In this document: piece by piece, positions 32,470 to 40,585 of the stretch | Layout of the letters: the number at the start of each line of letters is the position of its first letter | Position numbering within the stretch: position 1 is the first letter of the stretch | Position numbers and translations under genes: made by a program | The notes under the pieces: generated by a model | Told to the model about the DNA's origin: nothing | Database searches by the model: none | The model's input: only the letters and a program-made list of their open reading frames with translations | Source: an uncultured Paenibacillus sp. | GTDB lineage: Bacteria > Bacillota > Bacilli > Paenibacillales > Paenibacillaceae | NCBI GenBank assembly: GCA_937895345.1 | Contig: CALAWP010000068.1 | Location: forward strand, 59,686-123,685 | DNA length: 64,000 nt | Direction of reading: 5' to 3'

Positions 32470-33342
32470 ATGCTCGATGTGACGATGCAAGACGGAACCG
32501 CTGTCGAGGTTGCCGTACAAGGCGAAGGTCCCGCCATTCTGCTGCCGTTTAACCCCGTTCCGATTACGGGCGACCAGGCGGACGAGCTTCGCAAATGGGG
32601 ATTCGACCCTGCTCTTGGGAAGACGATGATGGACGGATTAACGAATCGATACCGTGTCGTTGCGTTCGATTACGAAGGATATGTGCGGCGAGATCCGAAA
32701 CCGGATACGTTGACTGCCGATTATATTGCACGTGATTTTCTGACGATTGCCGACGCGGCCGGCGCGGATGTCTTTGCCTATTACGGCTATTCCTGGCTGG
32801 CCATGGCCGGCATGCAGCTCGCTTTGCGAACGGACCGGTTGAGCGCGCTTGTGATGGGCGGATACCCGCCGCTCGGCGGACCATACCGCGAAATGCTTCA
32901 GGTGACGCGAGCCGCTCTCCGCATGTCGCTGGATAATGAAGCGAAGCCGCCGGAAGCAGAGGCTGAAGTCCCGGCTACCATAGATACGGACCCCGCGGAT
33001 TATGATTGGGACAACGTGAAAGTGACGGCGCTCCCTCCTCAAGCGAAACAGTTTCTTACGCTGTACGAAAGCTTGTCGGTCTTCGACGATCATGCCGCGC
33101 AATCGCAATTAAGTTGTCCCCGCTGCTGCTTCGCGGGAAGCGCCGACCGGATCGAATACAACAAAAGCTGGGGCGAGGTGACGGTCGACATCGCAAGGCC
33201 GCTTCTTCAACATCGCGAACGGCTGGAAGCGCTCGGCTGGCAAGTCCGCGTGCTGGACGGGCTCGATCATACGGCGGCGATGCAGCCTCCGGCCGCGCTG
33301 CCCGTGCTGCGGGCTTTTCTGGATTCGATCGAATGGCGATGA
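32470..33342 (+). CDS. Alpha/beta-fold hydrolase
   Basis: 290 residues. The nucleophile elbow is GYSWL (S108), a likely acid is D226 in AGSADRIEY, and the base is H267 in DGLDHT. The N-terminal AILLPFNPV loop is in the oxyanion position and VVAFDYEGYVRRD follows. It should hydrolyse an ester, amide or similar bond in the cytoplasm; no substrate can be read from the sequence. It has GGAGG 9 bp before the ATG and is co-transcribed with the PadR gene, so it may be induced by the ligand that PadR senses. Confidence 0.82.
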   Translation: MLDVTMQDGTAVEVAVQGEGPAILLPFNPVPITGDQADELRKWGFDPALGKTMMDGLTNRYRVVAFDYEGYVRRDPKPDTLTADYIARDFLTIADAAGADVFAYYGYSWLAMAGMQLALRTDRLSALVMGGYPPLGGPYREMLQVTRAALRMSLDNEAKPPEAEAEVPATIDTDPADYDWDNVKVTALPPQAKQFLTLYESLSVFDDHAAQSQLSCPRCCFAGSADRIEYNKSWGEVTVDIARPLLQHRERLEALGWQVRVLDGLDHTAAMQPPAALPVLRAFLDSIEWR

Positions 33343-33367
33343 GCGGACTTGCGGCCATTCATTCGTT

Positions 33368-34210
33368 TCATTCGATACGTTCGAGGCGGCGCCGGATTTC
33401 GGAGAGAAGCTGTTCTTTTTCCTCCTTCGCCAAATCGGAAGACAATTTACGGACCGCGACCGGCAATATCCAGGCGTCCACTTCTTCCGCCCCGATTCCG
33501 CCGAGCCTTGCGTACATGTTCAGGAAAGCGCCGATCATAACTTCTCGGGACCGTCGAAATGTATCGACGGCTTTCGCGGACAAGCCCGGAACATGAGACT
33601 CCAGTACCGCGTAACGCAACATGAGCACATACTCGGCCAAATCCGCTTCCGGATTGCCGGCGGTCGCATTGTTCCAATCGATCCACATCGGCCGGCCGTC
33701 GCGAAACATCAGATTGCCGGGGTTCGGATCCCCATGGCACAATTGCCGTTTGACCGGGAGGCGGTGAAGCCAGCCTTGCACCGCCTTCCGTTCGGTCGCC
33801 GACAATTCGCCGGCCATATCGATCGCATGGTTCAGCGAGTCCCGTTGGTCCGGAAATCCCGCTTCGGCGCCGGATTGATGAACGCCGAACAGCGCCCAGG
33901 CGGTAACCGTCCAAGATGACGTATCGGATGGATCCGGCCGATGTATCAGCCGCAGCCATCTCTCCAACAACGATTCTCCCCGAATTCGTTCAAAAACGAT
34001 GCCCGGCCGGCCGTCGATATCTACAAGGCCGTACGGCTCCGGCGCAGGCAAACCGCGCTCAAAGGCCATCTTGCAGTTGTTGTATTCCCGCTCGATTGCA
34101 TAACGATTCGTATGGGGCTTTGCCAGCTTCACGACGCAATTTCCGCCGCCCCATTCGAACACTTCCGAGCAGCCGCCCTCTCCGAGCTTGACGCCTGGAC
34201 GTACGATCAT
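33368..34210 (-). CDS. Aminoglycoside phosphotransferase-family kinase
   Basis: 280 residues with the APH/choline-kinase fold. CVVKLAKPHTNRYAIERE carries the ATP-binding lysine, LCHGDPNPGNLMF is the Brenner-type catalytic loop with Asp and Asn, and WIDWNNATAGNPEADLA holds the metal-binding Asp. The variant HGDPNPGN with IDWNNA is typical of uncharacterised APH-like proteins rather than of the known drug-modifying enzymes, so antibiotic resistance cannot be assumed. Its start overlaps the TetR stop by ATGA, giving a two-gene unit in which the kinase is likely controlled by TetR. Confidence 0.82.
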   Translation of the reverse strand: MIVRPGVKLGEGGCSEVFEWGGGNCVVKLAKPHTNRYAIEREYNNCKMAFERGLPAPEPYGLVDIDGRPGIVFERIRGESLLERWLRLIHRPDPSDTSSWTVTAWALFGVHQSGAEAGFPDQRDSLNHAIDMAGELSATERKAVQGWLHRLPVKRQLCHGDPNPGNLMFRDGRPMWIDWNNATAGNPEADLAEYVLMLRYAVLESHVPGLSAKAVDTFRRSREVMIGAFLNMYARLGGIGAEEVDAWILPVAVRKLSSDLAKEEKEQLLSEIRRRLERIE

Positions 34211-34800
34211 ATGGAATCACTCCCCTCTGGCCGGCTCAAATTTTCTTTCAACAGCAACGCTTCGTATTGGTCGCGAACGAGTTCCGTCGCTTCTTCTAAG
34301 CTCATGTCGATCGTTCCCGTATTCATCACCGTGCCGAGACCGATCAAATAAATCGTAAGCTTGTAAAAAATCGTCTTCAGCTTCTCTTCGGAGATCGCGC
34401 TCAGCCGCTTGCTGCTGCGCAGCGAGGCCATAGTAATCTCTTCGCCGATAAATCGGTCTTTATGCAGCTCGTATGTGCGGATGCCGGATAAATAAACGGC
34501 GCGAAAAAGATGCTTCTCGTTACGGGCGAATTGAAGCAGTCCAATGGCCAGATTCAAGGCCGGCGAATATGCCGCATTCGAGAACGATCTCATATATTCC
34601 CGCATAAAGCCCAGAGCCCGATCGTATGCGTCAAGTTTCAGCCGCTCCATGTTTCCGTAGACGCTGTAAATCGGCTGGGTGGAACAGTTCAGCCGCTGCG
34701 CGATCTTTCGTGCGGTCAACGTCTCGAAGCCTTGTTCTCTTACAAACTCGAAAGCGGCATCTCCTATTTTGTCTCTAGTCACTTCCGCTTTGGGCGGCAA
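34207..34800 (-). CDS. TetR/AcrR-family transcriptional regulator
   Basis: 197 residues. The N-terminal HTH is EVTRDKIGDAAFEFVREQGF followed by ETLTARKIAQRLNCSTQPIYSVYGN, in which STQPIYSVYGNMERLKLDAY is the recognition helix region. The C-terminal ligand-binding helices (about 60-185) are family-typical and not specific enough to name a ligand. A 24 bp palindrome is centred 38 bp upstream and overlaps the probable promoter; it is a candidate for autorepression and control of the phosphotransferase gene. Confidence 0.9.
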   Translation of the reverse strand: MPPKAEVTRDKIGDAAFEFVREQGFETLTARKIAQRLNCSTQPIYSVYGNMERLKLDAYDRALGFMREYMRSFSNAAYSPALNLAIGLLQFARNEKHLFRAVYLSGIRTYELHKDRFIGEEITMASLRSSKRLSAISEEKLKTIFYKLTIYLIGLGTVMNTGTIDMSLEEATELVRDQYEALLLKENLSRPEGSDSI

Positions 34801-34826
34801 AGCAATCAGCTCCGATCAAAAATAAT

Positions 34827-34850
34827 AACATTCGTTATATAACGTATGTT
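34827..34850 (-). promoter_or_regulatory. 24 bp palindrome, candidate TetR operator
   Basis: AACATTCGTTAT/ATAACGTATGTT (34827-34838 and 34839-34850) is symmetric apart from one mismatched pair. It lies 27 bp in front of the TetR start, AT-rich, where a -10 would be expected. Confidence 0.65.
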
Positions 34851-35148
34851 ATATACTATCTGCCGGAAAGTCAAGGCTAAAAAGGAAAATCAGCCCTCGC
34901 CGATATTGGCGAAGGTTGTCGAAGCCGCACTTTGGATCTCAAAGCTGTACGATTGATGAAAGCACATTATTGTTGAAATGATCCGTATACATGTTTTTGA
35001 ACGCCTTCTTCAAATCTCTTTCCACCGTAAAATAAACCGAAACAAGCTCGTACGCCGGCGTACATCCGATCGGAGAAAGGCATGGAGCCATCCGATGCGC
35101 TCGCTGTCCATTCCTGCTTCTTCCGGGCTTCCTGCAAGGGTCTCCGCT
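34851..35148. other. Intergenic stretch before the nas terminator
   Basis: Non-coding gap of about 300 bp between the TetR promoter and the nas operon terminator. Contains only a small palindrome near 34894-34912 (CCTCGCCGATATTGGCGAAGG) and weak short frames without ribosome binding sites. No further feature was found. Confidence 0.4.
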
Positions 35149-35178
35149 AAAAATAAAAACAACCGCTCGCTAGAGCGG
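35149..35178 (-). terminator. Terminator of the nas operon
   Basis: On the minus strand CCGCTC/GAGCGG (arms 35163-35168 and 35173-35178) is followed by a run mostly of T (35149-35162). It lies 17 bp after the nasC stop. Confidence 0.8.
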
Positions 35179-35194
35179 TCTTCGGAAAATGAAA

Positions 35195-37306
35195 TTATAA
35201 AGGCCGCACGGTTACGGCGCTCGCCTTGAAATCGGGCATGCGGCAGAACGGATCCAGCTTCGGATTGGCCGTGTGGTTCACATTTTGCGTTCCTCCCCAA
35301 TGCATCGAGGAAAACAGTGTATCCTCCCGTATATCGGGGCGGTAGCGGCTTCGTACGACAAAGCTGCCGCGGCGCGACCGCACCTCGACCAGCGCACCGT
35401 CTTCGATCCGGTATTTGGCAGCCGTCTTCGGATGAATTTCCAGTACATTCGCCATTTCGCGCGCGAGCAGCGACGGGCTTCTGCGGGTTTGGACGCCGGT
35501 CAAATAATGAGGCAGCTGCCGGCCGTTCGTCAATATTAACGGATAATGGTCGTCCACCGGCTCCGAAGAAGGCTCCGCAACCGGCTCGGCGAACACGGCC
35601 AGTCCGTCCGGATGGCCAAACGCCTTCTCGAACAACCTCGGCGTTCCGGGATGTTCCGGAGAAGGACACGGCCAATAAATGCCTTCTTCCTTGCGCAGCC
35701 GCTCGTACGTTATGCCGTAGTAATCGGCCGCTCCGCCCTTACTGGCGAGACGAAGCTCATCGAAGATTTGCTCAGCCGAGCCGAATTGAAAGTAATGGCC
35801 GCGGCCGAGCAGCAAAGCCAGATCGCATAAGATGCGCCAATCGTGGCGAGCCTGCCCCGGAGCCGGCACGCCGGATTCGCGAAGCAGCACCCGTCCTTCC
35901 AGATTGGTCAGCGTCCCCGTATTTTCCAAATACGACGTTACCGGCAAGATCACATCCGCCATTACCGCCGTTTCGGACATAAACATGTCCGCGACGACCA
36001 GATAATCGAGCTTGCGCAGCCCTTCTCCCACAAACGACGCGTTCGGATTGGACATGACCGGATTGGAGCCCATGATGAACAAAGCGCGAATGTCCTGAGC
36101 GTGGATCAGCTCCATCATCTCATAAGCCGATACGCCCTTGCCCGGCAGCTCCTCCGGCTTGATCCCCCAGACGCCGGCCACATAAGCGCGGTCGCTCTCG
36201 TTCTCGATCAGGCGATATCCGGGAAGCTGATCGGCCTTCTGGCCATGCTCGCGTCCGCCCTGTCCGTTGCCTTGGCCGGTGACCGCGCCGTAGCCGCAGC
36301 CCGGACGGCCGATTTTCCCAACCGCCAATAGGATGTTCAGAAAGTTTCGCACCGCCATATGGCCGTCCGCATGCTGTTCGACGCCTCGAGCGGTCAGAAT
36401 CATGCCGGTGGACGCCTTCGCGAAGGCGATCGCCGCCATCCGGATGCTTGTCTCGTCCACCCCCGTTATCCGGGAGGCTTCCTTCAAGTCCAGCCCGCCC
36501 AGACGTTCCTTCGTTTGCTCAAACCCTTTGGTCCGGCTGCGAATAAACGAGTCGTCCGTCAAGCGCTCGTCGACGATGACCTTCAGCATGGCGCTGGCGA
36601 GGACCGCATCCGTCCCCGGCTTCACCTTCAGATGCAGGTCGGCGATTTGGGCGGTAGCGGTCTCCCGGGGATCGATGACGATAATAAACGATCCGTTGTC
36701 CCTCGCCTTCGTAAAATACGGCATAAGCGTCGGCTGGCATTCCGCGATGTTCGTTCCGGCCAAGACGATGCACTTGGCTTGCGGAATTTCATCCAGCCGG
36801 TTCGTTAAGCCGCGGTCGATGCCGAACGCCTTCACGCCGGCAGATGCGGCGGCGGACATGCAAAACCGGCCGTTATAGTCGATATAGCGGGTTTGAAGCG
36901 CCACTCTGGCGAATTTGCCGAGCAAATAAGCCGACTCGTTCGTCAACGAGCCGCCGCCGTACAGCGCTGCGGCATCCCGGCCGTACGCCTGTTGAATTTG
37001 CCGCAATTTGGAGGCGATTGCGCCAAGCGCTTCCTCCCACGATGCGGCAACAAATTCGCCATTTTTTTTGATCAGCGGCTCCAGGATGCGTTCTCGGGAA
37101 GCCGTATGCTGGTAAGCGTTCAAGCCCTTCACGCACAGCCGGCCTTCGGAGGCGGCGTTCATCAAGCCCTCCGTTGTATAAACGGGCCGCTCTCCCTCCC
37201 GCTTTTTCTCCTCGTGAAGCCTCATCTTGCACTGCACGCTGCAAAACGGGCATTGCGCGTCTATCGCCGGAAATCGCTTCGACGGCTCGCGTTCCAACAG
37301 CTTCAT
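35195..37306 (-). CDS. nasC: Assimilatory nitrate reductase catalytic subunit
   Basis: 703 residues, the size of Bacillus NasC. An N-terminal [4Fe-4S] site is set out as CPFCSVQC and, later, RLCVKG. The molybdopterin part follows with LAGTNIAECQPTLMPYF, IVIDPRETATAQIADLHL, GRPGCGYGAVTGQGNGQGGRE and FIMGSNPVMSNPN. The C-terminal domain (DDHYPLILTNGRQLPHYLTG, then GGTQNVNH) binds the dinucleotide cofactor. It reduces nitrate to nitrite in the cytoplasm with electrons from NasB. It is the last gene of the operon. There is no Tat signal, as expected for assimilatory enzymes. Confidence 0.93.
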   Translation of the reverse strand: MKLLEREPSKRFPAIDAQCPFCSVQCKMRLHEEKKREGERPVYTTEGLMNAASEGRLCVKGLNAYQHTASRERILEPLIKKNGEFVAASWEEALGAIASKLRQIQQAYGRDAAALYGGGSLTNESAYLLGKFARVALQTRYIDYNGRFCMSAAASAGVKAFGIDRGLTNRLDEIPQAKCIVLAGTNIAECQPTLMPYFTKARDNGSFIIVIDPRETATAQIADLHLKVKPGTDAVLASAMLKVIVDERLTDDSFIRSRTKGFEQTKERLGGLDLKEASRITGVDETSIRMAAIAFAKASTGMILTARGVEQHADGHMAVRNFLNILLAVGKIGRPGCGYGAVTGQGNGQGGREHGQKADQLPGYRLIENESDRAYVAGVWGIKPEELPGKGVSAYEMMELIHAQDIRALFIMGSNPVMSNPNASFVGEGLRKLDYLVVADMFMSETAVMADVILPVTSYLENTGTLTNLEGRVLLRESGVPAPGQARHDWRILCDLALLLGRGHYFQFGSAEQIFDELRLASKGGAADYYGITYERLRKEEGIYWPCPSPEHPGTPRLFEKAFGHPDGLAVFAEPVAEPSSEPVDDHYPLILTNGRQLPHYLTGVQTRRSPSLLAREMANVLEIHPKTAAKYRIEDGALVEVRSRRGSFVVRSRYRPDIREDTLFSSMHWGGTQNVNHTANPKLDPFCRMPDFKASAVTVRPL

Positions 37307-37345
37307 GCGCCCTCCTCCTCTCTTAATCCTTCTCTTCCAATCGTA

Positions 37346-39391
37346 CTAGTGCAAGACGGCGCCGGCCGTTTCTCTGCCGGGCTCCGCCCAGGCAAGCAGC
37401 CGCTTGCGGAAGGCCGGATCGAGCAGCCGCTCCCTGACCTCTGTCAAGCCGATCCGCTGCAGCCATTTCCAGGCCGATTCCTTCCAATAGGCGGATTCTC
37501 TATACCAAAGCGCGCAGCTGACCGCGAGCTCGGTTATGTCTTCGGAAGGGGAAGACACCGCCACCAGCTTTGCCTGCTTGACGGGCAGCTCGTCATGCCC
37601 TCCGGCGTACAATTCCCAGCCGGACGGCGTTGCGGCGATGCCAAAGGCGCTGACCGGCAGCCCCGCCTTCTGTTCGGGCGCCGCCGTCATCGCCAGCACG
37701 ATCGGATACGGGAAACGGAGCTTTCCGATCGCGTTCCGAATCGTTTGCTCCATGACCGCCGCCTGCTGCAAGACGTCCGGATCGGAAGAATGCATCGAAG
37801 CGCGAATATACGCTTCGTTTCCTCTTCCGACTTCGACGGCGCCGAAGGCCCTCAACGACTTGTAGTAAGCGGCGGCGCCTGCGCAGGACGCGCAGTTCGT
37901 TTCCGGCATGGCGCCATCTCCGAGAACGGCCGCCTTGAATTCCGGATGGCTCATCGGGCTGCAGCCGCATACGGGTTCTTCGTCCGACAAATCTGGCGGC
38001 TCGAGCATCGTCAGCTTGACCATCGCTTCCACCATCGGCCGGCATCCGCCGCAGGAGCCGGACGCTTTCGTGCGGTCGCGCACTTCTTCCGCCGTCGTCA
38101 GCCCTTCCGAAGCGACCGCCTTGACGATTTGCGCTTTGCACACGTTGTTGCAAGAGCACACCACATCGCTCCCGGCCAGCTCTCGGGCGGCTTCCACGCC
38201 GGAGCCGCCGCCTCCTCGAAGCAGCGACCATTCGTCGGCCCCCCGTTTGACCTGGTTCAGCCAGTCGCCGGACTCCGTAATATCGCCGTAAAGCACTGCT
38301 CCGACGATTTTGCCGCCGACCGTAAACACCCGCTTGTACGTGCCCCTTATGCAATCCAGCGTTTGGATGGCGGTCTTGGCGCCCGTCTGATGGATGTTGC
38401 CTGCCGAGAACACGTCGACGCCGGACACTTTCAGCTGAGCGGAAGGAACGGAGCCGGCGTACGGCTCCGTCGGCAATCCGCAAAGCACGCGGGCCAGCAC
38501 CTTTCCTTGCTCGTACAGCGGCGCCACAAGACCGTAGGCAATGCCGCGGTGCTCCGCACATTCGCCGACCGCATAAATATCGGGGACATTCGTTCGCATA
38601 TAGTCATCGACGATAAACGCCAAATTCGTCCGCAGCCCGGTATTGGGCGCCAAGGAGATGCGGGGTTTGATGCCGACGGATAGAACGATCAGATCCGCCG
38701 GCAATGACGTGCCGTCCGAAAATTGCAATCCTTTGGCGCGGGATCTGCCGACGATCCGATCCGTCCTCTTCTCCAGCATGAAACGCATTCCTTGCCGCTC
38801 CAGCTCGCTCTGCAGCATTTGGGCCGGCGTCTGGTCCAATTGCCGGTTCATAATGAACGGCGCGTTGTGGACGATCGTCGGTTCCATGCCGAGATGGAGC
38901 AAGCCGCGTGCCGCCTCCAGGCCGAGCAAGCCGCCACCGATGACGGCGGCGCTTTTGCAGCTTTTGGCCGCTTCCATCAGCTTGTTGCAATCCTCAATCG
39001 TGCGGAATACGGTGACGCCGGGTTTATCGGCGCCGGGAATCGGAGGAATAAACGCATCCGAACCGGTCGCCAGAATCAGCTTGTCGTAGGCGACCGCCTC
39101 GCCGTCAGCCAGCAAGACCCGTTTGCGGCTTGTATCGATTCGCTCAGCCGCAACGCCGGTCATGAGCCGAATGCCGTTGTTCTTGTACCAGTCCCAATCA
39201 TGGATAATGATATCCCGCAGCGAAGCGCTGCCCTGCAGCACTTTCGACAACATAATCCGGTTATAGTTCGGGTAAGGCTCGCTGCCGATGATCGTAATAT
39301 CGAACAAGTCCGGATTCAGCCTCACGATCTCTTCCACGCATTTTACCCCGGCCATTCCATTGCCGATCACGGTAAGCCTAAGTTTGGACAT
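37346..39391 (-). CDS. nasB: Assimilatory nitrate reductase electron-transfer subunit
   Basis: About 681 residues from MSKLRLTVIGNGMAG at 39391 (AGGAGGTGG upstream). A two-dinucleotide flavoprotein (FAD GNGMAG; NAD AVIGGGLLGLEAARG) is followed by a BFD-like [2Fe-2S] motif, CSCNNVC with ASGSCGGCRP. It passes electrons from NAD(P)H to NasC. The C-terminal ~170 residues resemble the NirB/sulfite reductase ferredoxin-like half, but cysteines of that cluster site are replaced (APEQKAG where NasD has CPRNCAE), so this part has lost its cluster. The gene lies between nasF and nasC, in a typical order. Confidence 0.88.
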   Translation of the reverse strand: MSKLRLTVIGNGMAGVKCVEEIVRLNPDLFDITIIGSEPYPNYNRIMLSKVLQGSASLRDIIIHDWDWYKNNGIRLMTGVAAERIDTSRKRVLLADGEAVAYDKLILATGSDAFIPPIPGADKPGVTVFRTIEDCNKLMEAAKSCKSAAVIGGGLLGLEAARGLLHLGMEPTIVHNAPFIMNRQLDQTPAQMLQSELERQGMRFMLEKRTDRIVGRSRAKGLQFSDGTSLPADLIVLSVGIKPRISLAPNTGLRTNLAFIVDDYMRTNVPDIYAVGECAEHRGIAYGLVAPLYEQGKVLARVLCGLPTEPYAGSVPSAQLKVSGVDVFSAGNIHQTGAKTAIQTLDCIRGTYKRVFTVGGKIVGAVLYGDITESGDWLNQVKRGADEWSLLRGGGGSGVEAARELAGSDVVCSCNNVCKAQIVKAVASEGLTTAEEVRDRTKASGSCGGCRPMVEAMVKLTMLEPPDLSDEEPVCGCSPMSHPEFKAAVLGDGAMPETNCASCAGAAAYYKSLRAFGAVEVGRGNEAYIRASMHSSDPDVLQQAAVMEQTIRNAIGKLRFPYPIVLAMTAAPEQKAGLPVSAFGIAATPSGWELYAGGHDELPVKQAKLVAVSSPSEDITELAVSCALWYRESAYWKESAWKWLQRIGLTEVRERLLDPAFRKRLLAWAEPGRETAGAVLH

Positions 39392-39477
39392 AGACGCTGA
39401 ACCACCTCCTGTCATTCGATCGTTCGCGTGCCGCTTCAGCCGCCGCAGGGCAAGGGCACAGCCGCCTGTGCGGCGCG

Positions 39478-40242
39478 TTAGCTGATCATCGATTCGGCGG
39501 TCCGGCTGAGACGTTCCAGCTGCCCGCTTACCCCGACGGCCTCCCCGATAATGATGACGGCCGGATTTTCCAAGCCGGCGGCCGCCGCGATCCGATCGAT
39601 GTCCTGCAGCTTTCCGGTCAGCACCCGCTGCCGCTCCGTTGTTACTTTTTCGACCAGCGCCACCGGCGTCGATCCGCTCTTGCCGTGCTTGAGCAGCTCC
39701 TGCTGAATATGGCGCAATTGGCTGACACCCATATAGACGACCAGCGTGTCGACGCCGTGAGCCAGCAAATCCCACCTGACCGGCATTTGATCCCCGTGAC
39801 AGCGATTGCCGGTCACGCAGGCGAACGAAGCGGCGACGCCCCGGTGGGTGAGCGGAATGTCAGCCGCCGCGGCCGCTCCGATCGCGGAGGTAATGCCCGG
39901 CACGATTTCATAAGGTATGCCGCAAGCCGCAAGCGCCAACGCCTCTTCTCCGCCTCTCCCGAATATGAAAGGGTCGCCGCCCTTCAGGCGAACGACCGTT
40001 TGTCCTTCCTTGGCATATCGGATCAGAAGCTCGTTTATGGCATCCTGCGGCATGGCGTGCCGGCCGGGCGCTTTGCCGCAATAAAGAAGCAGCGCGCCGG
40101 GCTTGGCATGGGCAAGCAATTCATCGTTAACCAAGCGATCGTACAAGATGACGTCCGCGGCCTGAATCCGTTTAAGAGCCTTGACCGTAATCAGCTCCGG
40201 ATCGCCCGGACCCGCGCCGACGATATGCACCTTTGCCGCCAT
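39478..40242 (-). CDS. nasF: Uroporphyrinogen-III C-methyltransferase
   Basis: 254 residues of the CobA/SUMT type. VHIVGAGPGDPELITVKAL is the N-terminal glycine-rich segment, VVRLKGGDPFIFGRGGEEA the SAM-binding loop, and GVAASFACVTG and YMGV the later core. It methylates uroporphyrinogen III at C2 and C7 to give precorrin-2, the precursor of the siroheme that NasD needs, which explains its place in the nitrite reductase operon. Lacks the CysG dehydrogenase/ferrochelatase fusion, so those steps are encoded elsewhere. Confidence 0.93.
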   Translation of the reverse strand: MAAKVHIVGAGPGDPELITVKALKRIQAADVILYDRLVNDELLAHAKPGALLLYCGKAPGRHAMPQDAINELLIRYAKEGQTVVRLKGGDPFIFGRGGEEALALAACGIPYEIVPGITSAIGAAAAADIPLTHRGVAASFACVTGNRCHGDQMPVRWDLLAHGVDTLVVYMGVSQLRHIQQELLKHGKSGSTPVALVEKVTTERQRVLTGKLQDIDRIAAAAGLENPAVIIIGEAVGVSGQLERLSRTAESMIS

Positions 40243-40255
40243 GACGCATCCCCTC

Positions 40256-40567
40256 CTATACGGTGACGTAGATCAGTCCGTTATCGCTGTCGATTTCCGT
40301 TTCAAAAGTCGTAACGCAGCCTTCGTCCGGCTCATGCACGCGGCCGGTGGCGAGGTCGATCTTCCAATCGTGCAGCGGACAATGAACGCTTGTGCCGCAT
40401 ACCATCCCTTCCGACAGCTTGCCGTTTTTGTGCGGACAACGATTTTCCACCGCCATCACCTCGCCGGTCGACAGGCGGAATACCGCAATTTCCAATTCAT
40501 TGACGCGAATGGTGCGCGAACCTTTGACATCTATATCTTCGATCTTTCCTACGAGCAGCTTCGTCAT
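40256..40567 (-). CDS. nasE: Nitrite reductase small subunit (Rieske-type)
   Basis: 103 residues. A Rieske [2Fe-2S] site is present as CPHKNG and CPLHDWKID. The fold matches NirD, the small subunit of assimilatory NAD(P)H nitrite reductase. It lies 18 bp after nasD, and the gap to nasF is 13 bp, as expected for co-translation. Short for a Rieske oxygenase ferredoxin, and its position in the operon supports the NirD assignment. Confidence 0.92.
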   Translation of the reverse strand: MTKLLVGKIEDIDVKGSRTIRVNELEIAVFRLSTGEVMAVENRCPHKNGKLSEGMVCGTSVHCPLHDWKIDLATGRVHEPDEGCVTTFETEIDSDNGLIYVTV

Positions 40568-40585
40568 GCGGCATCTCCTCCCTTA

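Noticed and set aside
34930..35110. Possible small minus-strand peptides in the gap upstream of the TetR gene
   Set aside because: Three overlapping short frames look protein-like in parts but none has a ribosome binding site or a recognisable family; a gene remnant cannot be shown.
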